A DNA stretch of 5,148 bases. Origin: Clostridiaceae bacterium (lineage in GTDB: Bacteria > Bacillota > Clostridia > Oscillospirales > QAMX01). The stretch spans positions 1 to 5,148 of the forward strand of contig JAEDGJ010000159.1 in assembly GCA_016297585.1 (NCBI GenBank), read 5' to 3'. The position numbers and the translations under genes were made by a program. The notes under the pieces are model-generated. The model worked only from the letters and a program-made list of their open reading frames with translations, searched no databases and was not told where the DNA came from. Positions 1 to 5,148 of the stretch are shown here, in pieces. How positions within the stretch are numbered: the first letter of the stretch is position 1; every line of letters begins with the position of its first letter.

Positions 1-31
1 CTGGCGCAAAGAAAGAAGCCCTGAGGGGTCC

Positions 32-54
32 GGGGGGGGCGGGAAGCGCCCCCC
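32..54. repeat. G/C-rich hairpin of unknown role
   Basis: A run of eight G (32-39) is followed by a C-run. Bases 34-41 pair with 47-54 to give an 8-bp, almost pure G-C stem around the loop GGAAG. No T-run follows on either strand, so it is not a classic intrinsic terminator. It could be a copy of a dispersed intergenic repeat or a 3' structure of a gene left of the window. The short open frame in bases 1-24 that ends in TGA is too short to call. Confidence 0.35.
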
Positions 55-85
55 TGCAAGGTACCAGCCAGATGAAAGTATCCAC

Positions 86-128
86 AAAAAAGCGGTTTTG
101 CAAAGGGTGCGAAGCACCCTTTGCAAAA
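86..128 (-). terminator. Probable intrinsic terminator after the metK-transporter operon
   Basis: A perfect 15-bp inverted repeat pairs 96-110 with 114-128 around a 3-nt loop (GAA on the plus strand). Read on the minus strand it begins 8 nt after the transporter stop codon. The stem is followed by CCGC and then six T (91-86). The four-base gap before the T-run makes it slightly non-canonical, but the position just past the last gene of the operon supports the call. On the plus strand no T-run follows. Confidence 0.6.
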
Positions 129-136
129 GGAAGCAG

Positions 137-1003
137 CTATTCTTTCTGCGAAAGAAGGATCGCGATGAGCATCATCGCGCATCCGACCACCCCACGGAGG
201 CCCATGCGCTCGTGGAGCAGGAGCGCCCCGCCGATGGCGCCGAAAACGGATTCCATGCTTAAAAGAATTGCGGCGTGGGCGGGGTGGGCGTCCTTCTGGG
301 CGACGACCTGCAGCGTGTAGGCGACGCCGACGGAGAGGAAGCCGCCGTAGAGGATGGCGGGGAGCGCCGAGAGGATCGCGGCGGCGGAAAACGGCTCCGT
401 AAAGAGCGCGATGGCGAGGCTTGCAAGCCCCGTGACGAGGAACTGCACCGATGACAGCCGCAGCGCGTGGACGCGGCCGGCGACACGGTCGATGTAGAGG
501 ATGTGCACCGCGAAGAGGACGGCGGCGATCAGCACGAGCAGGTCGCCCCGGCCGATGGTGAGCGCCTCCGTGACGCTCAGGAGGTAGATGCCGCCCGCGG
601 CGAGCAGCATCCCCGCGATGGCGGGCAGACGCAGCTTCTGACGCAGGAACAGGAAGCCGAAAACCGGGACGAGTACGACGTACAGACCCGTCAGAAAGCC
701 AGCCTTGCCCGCGGAGGTGTAGGCGACGCCGATCTGCTGCAGCGCCGCCGCCGTGCCGAGGATCAGACCCGCCGGAATGCCCAGAAGGAGCGTTTCGCGG
801 CAGACCTCGCGCGAAGGCGGGTTTTTGCGGTCGAGGACGGCGATGACCGGCCAGAGGACGAGGCCGCCGAGCGTGAAGCGGATGCCGTTATAGGTGAACG
901 CGCCGACGTAGGCCGCGCCGACCTTCTGGGAAACGAACGCAAAGCCCCAGATGGCCGCCGTCAGCAGCAGCAGGCCGTCCGCGATCCATTGTTTCTTCGT
1001 CAT
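137..1003 (-). CDS. DMT superfamily (EamA-type) membrane transporter
   Basis: This is an integral membrane permease of the drug/metabolite transporter superfamily, 288 residues, the usual size for a ten-helix, two-EamA-repeat protein. Residues about 9-143 form the first repeat, with the family-typical AAIWGFAFVSQK stretch at 16-27 at the end of helix 1. Residues about 153-285 form the second, with the characteristic PAHAAILLSMESVFGAIGGALLLHE segment at 241-265, including glutamates 251 and 265. The start is ATG at 1003, only 6 nt after the metK stop, with AGAGGT (1020-1015) as a rather distant ribosome binding site. The spacing implies co-transcription with metK and therefore control by the SAM riboswitch. 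Substrates of this superfamily cannot be read from sequence; members move amino acids, nucleotides, drugs and, in some intracellular bacteria, S-adenosylmethionine. Family assignment is firm, substrate unknown. Confidence 0.9.
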   Translation of the reverse strand: MTKKQWIADGLLLLTAAIWGFAFVSQKVGAAYVGAFTYNGIRFTLGGLVLWPVIAVLDRKNPPSREVCRETLLLGIPAGLILGTAAALQQIGVAYTSAGKAGFLTGLYVVLVPVFGFLFLRQKLRLPAIAGMLLAAGGIYLLSVTEALTIGRGDLLVLIAAVLFAVHILYIDRVAGRVHALRLSSVQFLVTGLASLAIALFTEPFSAAAILSALPAILYGGFLSVGVAYTLQVVAQKDAHPAHAAILLSMESVFGAIGGALLLHERMGLRGVVGCAMMLIAILLSQKE

Positions 1004-1009
1004 GACTTT

Positions 1010-2188
<1,179 letters not shown>

Positions 2189-2237
2189 AGTGGTGTCCTT
2201 TCTTTGAAAATGAGGTGTTTTTGGGGGCAGACCGCGC

Positions 2238-2267
2238 AAAAAACGCACCCATTTTTGATGGGTGCGT
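2238..2267 (-). terminator. Riboswitch-controlled attenuator terminator in the metK leader
   Basis: On the minus strand, ACGCACCCAT (2267-2258) and ATGGGTGCGT (2252-2243) form a perfect 10-bp stem with loop CAAAA, followed by five unpaired T (2242-2238). It lies inside the metK leader, between the promoter and the ribosome binding site, and starts at the very next base after the 3' strand of aptamer helix P1. That is the expected place for the expression platform of a transcription-terminating S-box riboswitch. Confidence 0.9.
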
Positions 2268-2379
2268 CCATAATCTCCGGTATTTCCCCATCGGTCAAGC
2301 TTTAGCACCTTTTCCGCGTGTTTTTCGCGGACAGGTTGCTGTGCGGTCAACGAGCTTGTCTCTCACGCACTCTTTATGG
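2268..2379 (-). promoter_or_regulatory. SAM-I (S-box) riboswitch aptamer of metK
   Basis: The minus-strand leader folds into the SAM-I core. P1 pairs CCATAA (2379-2374) with TTATGG (2273-2268). P2a pairs GTGCG (2370-2366) with CGCAC (2345-2341). Inside it, TGA and GTTGAC flank a small GAG/CTC helix, matching the kink-turn position. The loop of that helix contains CAAGC (2358-2354), fully complementary to GCTTG (2300-2296), the expected pseudoknot. P3 pairs AGCAACC with GGTGCT (2340-2304) and has an inner CCGCG/CGCGG stem. The conserved GGTGCTAA and the AGAT before the P1 3' strand are present. P4 is short: CCG (2294-2292) with CGG (2279-2277). SAM binding should stabilise P1 and favour the adjacent terminator. 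The position in front of metK fits. Other SAM-clan classes such as SAM-IV are possible but fit less well. Confidence 0.87.
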
Positions 2380-2387
2380 CGGGAGGT

Positions 2388-2416
2388 ATTATACACCATC
2401 CGTGCGGATTTGTCAA
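2388..2416 (-). promoter_or_regulatory. Consensus sigma-70/sigma-A promoter of metK
   Basis: On the minus strand TTGACA (2416-2411) and TATAAT (2393-2388) are both exact consensus hexamers separated by 17 nt. The expected start point, near 2380-2381, is one or two bases before helix P1 of the riboswitch, so the transcript should begin almost directly with the aptamer. A promoter this strong suits a gene throttled afterwards by attenuation. Confidence 0.92.
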
Positions 2417-2441
2417 GGGGGAAGAAGAAAAAACGGGGGAC

Positions 2442-2471
2442 TTGACAGCCTCCGTCGGGCGATGCTATACT
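2442..2471 (+). promoter_or_regulatory. Promoter of the aldo/keto reductase gene
   Basis: TTGACA (2442-2447) and TATACT (2466-2471) are 18 nt apart, giving an expected start near 2478 and a leader of about 35 nt. Its -35 box lies 25 bp from the -35 box of the divergent metK promoter. A purine-rich ribosome binding site, GGAAGGGGA (2493-2501), follows 11 nt before the ATG at 2513. Confidence 0.8.
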
Positions 2472-2512
2472 AAAAAACATAAGCAAGAGCTTGGAAGGGG
2501 ACGAAAAAGCGT

Positions 2513-3520
2513 ATGAAGACCGCATTTTTAGGGGATATCGAGGTCAGCCGCATCTGCGTCGGCTGCTGGAGCTTCGGCGGCGGCGAGGGCAGCTACTGGG
2601 GCCCGCAGGCGCAGGAGGACGTCGACCGCCTGACGGACGCCGCGCTCGACAGCGGCGTCAATTTTTTCGACACCGCGTTCGGGTATAACGCCGGCGAGAG
2701 CGAACGCGCGCTGGGACACGCGCTCGCGGGCAAGCGGCACCGCGCCGTCATCTGCGACAAGACGCCGATCATGCAGCGCGGGGACCTCGAACACGCGGAG
2801 GACCTCATCGGCGCGGGGCTCCGGCGGCTCGGCACCGACTATGTCGACATCCTGATGATCCACTGGCCGACGAAGGACCGGGAGCTGCTCATCGAGAACC
2901 TGCAGGCGCTCGAGGCGCTGCGCAAAAAGGGGATGTTCCGCGCGTTCGGCGTCTCGAACTTCGGCGTGGAGACGCTCGAGATCGCGAAGTCGCTCGGCAT
3001 CCGCGTTGTCGCGGACGAGCTGGCGTATAACCTCATCACGCGCGCGGTCGAGTACGAGATCCTGCCCGCGTGCCGCCGCGAGGGCATCGGCGTGACCGCG
3101 TACATGCCGCTGATGCAGGGGCTCTTAACCGGCAAGTACCGCACCGTGGAGGAGATCCCCGAGGCGCGGCGCCGCAGCGTGCATTTCGACGCGTCGAAGA
3201 ACCCGCAGGCGCGTCACGGCGGACGGGGCTTCGAGGCGGAGACGATGGCCGCCGTGCGCGGACTCTGCGAGATCGCCTCGGAGCTCGGCACGGACGCCGC
3301 GACGGTGGCGCTCGCGTGGGTCGTCTCGCGCGAAGGGGTCGCCTCGGCGATGGTCGGCTGCCGCAACACCGCGCAGGTCGAGACCGCCGCGCACGCGGCG
3401 TCGTTTGCACTGCCCGCGGACGTGCTCGCGCGGCTCGACGCGATGACGGAGAGCTTAAAGGAAAAGCTCCCGCACTGCCCCGACCTCTTTGCGCAGGGCG
3501 ATGCCGCCCGCGTCTGGTAA
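2513..3520 (+). CDS. Aldo/keto reductase family oxidoreductase
   Basis: This is a probable cytosolic NAD(P)H-dependent reductase of carbonyl compounds with the (beta/alpha)8 barrel of the aldo/keto reductases, 335 residues. The catalytic tetrad is visible: Asp53 and Tyr58 in FFDTAFGY, Lys83 in CDKTP and His117 in MIHWPT. Further family marks are GVSNFG at 146-151, AYMPLMQGLLTGKY at 196-209, and the cofactor-phosphate region VGCRNTAQVE at 281-290 (GCRN in place of the commoner GxSN/GARN forms). The overall pattern resembles the IolS/YdhF-like, AKR11-type bacterial subgroup, but the substrate cannot be told. ATG 2513 is used because the barrel's first strand follows directly and a ribosome binding site precedes it. 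It is transcribed alone, divergently from metK and with its own promoter. The gene after it has a separate promoter. Family assignment is firm; physiological role unknown. Confidence 0.93.
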   Translation: MKTAFLGDIEVSRICVGCWSFGGGEGSYWGPQAQEDVDRLTDAALDSGVNFFDTAFGYNAGESERALGHALAGKRHRAVICDKTPIMQRGDLEHAEDLIGAGLRRLGTDYVDILMIHWPTKDRELLIENLQALEALRKKGMFRAFGVSNFGVETLEIAKSLGIRVVADELAYNLITRAVEYEILPACRREGIGVTAYMPLMQGLLTGKYRTVEEIPEARRRSVHFDASKNPQARHGGRGFEAETMAAVRGLCEIASELGTDAATVALAWVVSREGVASAMVGCRNTAQVETAAHAASFALPADVLARLDAMTESLKEKLPHCPDLFAQGDAARVW

Positions 3521-3534
3521 CCGGCGCGGCGTGC

Positions 3535-3579
3535 CCCGGAAAACGCGGCAAAACGGGTTTTATAAGTGCGGTTTTCGGG
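3535..3579 (+). other. Imperfect hairpin after the reductase gene, possible 3' end structure
   Basis: CCCGGAAAACGC (3535-3546) can pair with GCGGTTTTCGGG (3568-3579) at 11 of 12 positions, counting one G-U, with AAAA/TTTT able to pair in the loop. It begins 15 nt after the reductase stop codon. No T-run follows on the plus strand, so it is not a standard intrinsic terminator; it may stabilise or mark the 3' end. I see no better terminator for this gene. Confidence 0.3.
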
Positions 3580-3609
3580 AAAAATCAGACACTATTCACA
3601 TTTTGTGTA

Positions 3610-3638
3610 TTGACTTCGGCGCGAAAGAAGGGTACAAT
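3610..3638 (+). promoter_or_regulatory. Promoter of the cysteine-run membrane protein gene
   Basis: TTGACT (3610-3615) and TACAAT (3633-3638) are separated by 17 nt, with an expected start near 3645 and a leader of about 67 nt. A small dyad, ATTCACATTTTGTGTAT (3594-3610), touches the -35 box and could be an operator. The leader can form a hairpin (3655-3679) upstream of the ribosome binding site AAAGGAG (3698-3704). Confidence 0.82.
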
Positions 3639-3711
3639 TGCGTCAGAAGAAAAAGATGCCCCGCAAACCGGACGGCATCCCTCCATTCTGCTGTGTGAAA
3701 GGAGCCCCATT

Positions 3712-4299
3712 ATGCTGAAACCCTGTTGTATCGCCGCTGCCGCCGCCGCTCTCCGGAACGGCCGGCATCCCCATATCGAAGCCGCGCCCGTCGTGGCGGC
3801 GGTCGAGCCCGCCGTCAGCCACAAGAAGAAGTACGCCGCCGTGGGCATCGCCTGCGCCGCCGTCGCCGCCGTTGCGGTCGCCGGATACTTCCTGCTGAAG
3901 AAGAAGGACATCACGATCAAGCTCTGCTGCGAGATGAACGACCACGACGGAGACGGCGAGGACTGCTGCTGCTGCGCCGAGGACGACGCCCGCGCCGAGG
4001 ACGACGCCCGCGCCGAGGACGACGCCCGCGCCGAGGATGGCGCCCGCGCCGAGGACGGCGCTTCGGAGACGGCGGAAGCCCCGTCCGAGACCTGCTGCGC
4101 CGGCGAAGAGCCCAAGGCCGAGGAATGCTGCTGCGGTGAGCCTGCGGAAGCCGCCTGCTGCTGCTGCGAGGAAACCGCGGAGGAGCCCTGCTGCTGCGAG
4201 GAAGCCGCCGCCGAGGAATGCTGCGGCGCGGAAGCCGAAGCGCCCGCGGCGGAATGCTGCTGCTGCGCGGAGGAGAAGAAGGAAGAGCCCGAGGCGTAA
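3712..4299 (+). CDS. Membrane-anchored acidic protein with repeated cysteine runs, unknown function
   Basis: I do not recognise a family. The 195-residue product starts at ATG 3712, 7 nt after AAAGGAG and downstream of a good promoter; the same frame is open further upstream but overlaps the reductase. Residues 1-40 are Ala-rich and include Cys5-Cys6. Residues 41-62 form one membrane span, flanked by KKK on both sides (38-40 and 63-65), so topology is ambiguous. The tail is strongly acidic and carries cysteine runs at 72-73, 85-88, 128-129, 139-141, 149-152, 160-162, 170-171 and 182-185, making 27 Cys in total. From 128 on, runs recur every 10-12 residues, separated by Glu/Ala/Pro. Residues 89-118 are five hexapeptide copies (AEDDAR and variants). 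DHDGDGED at 77-84 resembles the first half of a calcium-binding loop. Metal binding is an inference from the Cys and acidic content. A terminator follows. That it is a real gene is well supported by its signals; function is open. Confidence 0.82.
   Translation: MLKPCCIAAAAAALRNGRHPHIEAAPVVAAVEPAVSHKKKYAAVGIACAAVAAVAVAGYFLLKKKDITIKLCCEMNDHDGDGEDCCCCAEDDARAEDDARAEDDARAEDGARAEDGASETAEAPSETCCAGEEPKAEECCCGEPAEAACCCCEETAEEPCCCEEAAAEECCGAEAEAPAAECCCCAEEKKEEPEA
3976..4065 (+). repeat. 18-bp in-frame tandem repeat, five copies
   Basis: The unit GCCGAGGACGACGCCCGC occurs three times exactly (3976-4029). A fourth copy has two changes (4030-4047), and a fifth (4048-4065) keeps the first half and diverges at its end. 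It encodes AEDDAR repeated, shifting to AEDGAR and AEDGAS. The gradient from perfect to degraded copies suggests recent expansion by slippage or unequal exchange. Confidence 0.95.
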
Positions 4300-4334
4300 C
4301 GCCCCCGCGCGCTTTCCGGCCGCGTTTTCGATGT

Positions 4335-4388
4335 AAAAAGACCGCCGCCGTGCTGCCTGCGAAAAACAGGCGGTACGGCGGTATTTTT
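4335..4388. terminator. Bidirectional intrinsic terminator between convergent genes
   Basis: A long GC-rich stem joins about 4344-4359 to 4366-4381, counting GCT/GGT as G-U and C-G pairs, around a short A-rich loop. It is followed by TTTTT (4384-4388) on the plus strand and by TTTTT (4339-4335, complement of the A-run) on the minus strand. It lies 35 nt past the stop of the cysteine-run gene and 24 nt past the stop of argR, so it can end both transcripts. Confidence 0.88.
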
Positions 4389-4412
4389 GCACTTTTTGGG
4401 GGTAAAAACGGC

Positions 4413-4865
4413 TTATGCGAGCAGCTTGAGCGCGTTTTCGCGGAATTCGGCGGCGGCTTCGTTGTCGCGCATGACGCAGAACACCGTATCGTCGCCCGCG
4501 AGGGTGCCGATGACGGTCGGCTCGCGCATCGCGTCGATGGCATAGCCCGCGGCGTTGGCGAGTCCCGGAAGGGTCTTGATGACGACCATGTTCTGGGCGA
4601 CGGCGACGCTCGTGACGCTTTCGCGGAAGATGCGGCGCACGCGGGTCTGCATCCCGCCCTCCTGCTCGGCGGCAGCGGTCGCATAGCGGTAGGTGCCGTC
4701 GGCGGTCATGACCTTGATGAGGCGCAGCTCCTTGATGTCGCGGGACACCGTGGCCTGCGTCGTGTCAAAGCCCGCTTCCCGGAGCCGCGCGGACAGTTCC
4801 TCCTGCGTCTCCAGCGGCTCCTTTTCGATCAGTTCGAGGATCTTCGTCTGTCGCTGAAATTTCAT
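4413..4865 (-). CDS. argR: Arginine repressor ArgR/AhrC
   Basis: This transcription factor represses arginine biosynthesis genes, and in some species activates catabolic ones, when arginine is bound; it acts as a hexamer on ARG-box operators. The 150-residue length matches the family. Residues 1-70 are the winged helix DNA-binding domain, with the recognition motif TTQATVSRDIKEL at 35-47. Residues about 80-150 are the oligomerisation and arginine-binding domain, with the signature GTLAGDDTVF at 120-129, whose two aspartates contact arginine in known homologues. ATG 4865 is preferred to GTG 4877 because the ribosome binding site AAAGG (4881-4877) overlaps that GTG and lies 11 nt before the ATG, and homologues begin MK.QRQ. 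It follows nadK by 15 nt, an arrangement common in Bacillota, and is the last gene before a terminator. Confidence 0.96.
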   Translation of the reverse strand: MKFQRQTKILELIEKEPLETQEELSARLREAGFDTTQATVSRDIKELRLIKVMTADGTYRYATAAAEQEGGMQTRVRRIFRESVTSVAVAQNMVVIKTLPGLANAAGYAIDAMREPTVIGTLAGDDTVFCVMRDNEAAAEFRENALKLLA

Positions 4866-4880
4866 CGCATTACGCACCTT

Positions 4881-5148
4881 TCATGAAAGCTTTGTGTGTA
4901 AAACGTCGAAAACGCTGCGGTTTTTGACGCGGATCAGGTCGGTCGTATACGGGGAGCGCGTGACGACGACCGCCTCGCCCGGGGTGACGACGACGCCGTC
5001 GCGCCCGTCGAGCGTCAGCACGGCGTCGGAGGCGGCGGTGATCGTGACGCGCCGCGCGGGCGCGAGCACGAAGCTGCGGGCGTAGAGCGCGTGGGCGCAG
5101 ACCGGTGTGATGATGATGTTGCGCGCGGCGGGCTCGATGATCGGCCCT
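4881..5148 (-). CDS. nadK: NAD kinase, C-terminal part (cut by the window edge)
   Basis: NAD kinase phosphorylates NAD to NADP in the cytosol. Only the last 88 residues are visible. They begin GPIIEP and continue with IIITPVCAHALYARSFVL, the conserved G-P-I-x-x-P and TP-x-C/I-x-H stretch of the beta-sandwich domain. They then run through LDGRDGVVVTPGEAVVVTRS and end FDVLHTKLS, typical of the family's C-terminus. The stop TGA (4883-4881) shares its final A with the argR ribosome binding site AAAGG, so the two genes are probably translationally coupled. The catalytic GGDGT motif and the start lie outside the window. Confidence 0.9.
   Translation of the reverse strand, partial: GPIIEPAARNIIITPVCAHALYARSFVLAPARRVTITAASDAVLTLDGRDGVVVTPGEAVVVTRSPYTTDLIRVKNRSVFDVLHTKLS

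Noticed and set aside
2189..2350. N-terminal extension of metK to 2350
   Set aside because: It would translate the riboswitch and terminator. The ribosome binding site and family homology both place the start at 2188.
3070..3711. Upstream extension of the cysteine-run gene
   Set aside because: It overlaps the aldo/keto reductase in another frame and gives Arg/Ala-rich sequence. The promoter at 3610-3638 and the ribosome binding site at 3698-3704 fix the start at 3712.
3940..3975. EF-hand calcium site at DHDGDGED (residues 77-84)
   Set aside because: The D-x-D-x-D-G start is there, but the hydrophobic residue at loop position 8 and the Glu at position 12 are missing (Asp84 and Cys88 instead). 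It is noted only as a resemblance.
3976..4065. Short CRISPR-like array
   Set aside because: The 18-bp units are directly adjacent with no spacers and are in frame within a coding region.
3643..4392. 249-codon minus-strand open frame with GAGVVL-type repeats
   Set aside because: The repeat is only the complement of the 18-bp plus-strand repeat. The frame starts inside the bidirectional terminator region and has no ribosome binding site comparable to that of the plus-strand gene.
4866..4877. GTG 4877 as the argR start
   Set aside because: It overlaps the AAAGG ribosome binding site, leaving none upstream for itself. ATG 4865 gives the usual family N-terminus and length.
4218..4886. 222-codon plus-strand open frame over argR
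   Set aside because: It is antisense to a complete argR with intact signatures, and it crosses the terminator.

Overview
The window is a GC-rich bacterial chromosome segment with six protein genes, one of them cut by the right edge. The strong sigma-A type promoters with 17-18 nt spacers, AAAGGA-type ribosome binding sites, intrinsic terminators, an S-box (SAM-I) leader on metK and an adjacent nadK-argR pair all point to the Bacillota. The high GC suggests a GC-rich clostridial lineage such as the Oscillospiraceae; that placement is inference, as no marker gene here settles it.

Layout. Bases 1-136 are noncoding and hold two hairpins, one a likely terminator. On the minus strand, a DMT/EamA transporter (137-1003) follows metK (1010-2188) by 6 nt, so the two look like one operon. 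Bases 2189-2512 (324 nt) are noncoding but full of signals: the metK ribosome binding site, an intrinsic terminator used as an attenuator, a SAM-I aptamer whose P1, P2, P3 and pseudoknot can be drawn by hand, a near-perfect minus-strand promoter, and back-to-back with it a plus-strand promoter. That second promoter serves an aldo/keto reductase (2513-3520).

After a 191-nt intergenic region with its own promoter comes the most unusual gene: a 195-residue, single-membrane-span protein with a strongly acidic tail carrying repeated runs of 2-4 cysteines and an 18-bp tandem repeat (3712-4299). I recognise no family for it. A bidirectional terminator separates it from the convergent argR (4413-4865) and the end of nadK (4881 to the window edge), which form a tightly coupled pair.

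How it fits together. SAM level should control metK through premature termination, and probably the transporter behind it. ArgR is the arginine-sensing repressor, and nadK makes NADP. The reductase would use NAD(P)H, but nothing ties it functionally to its neighbours. I see no defence system, mobile element, CRISPR array, tRNA or rRNA. The candidate for something undescribed is the cysteine-run membrane protein.
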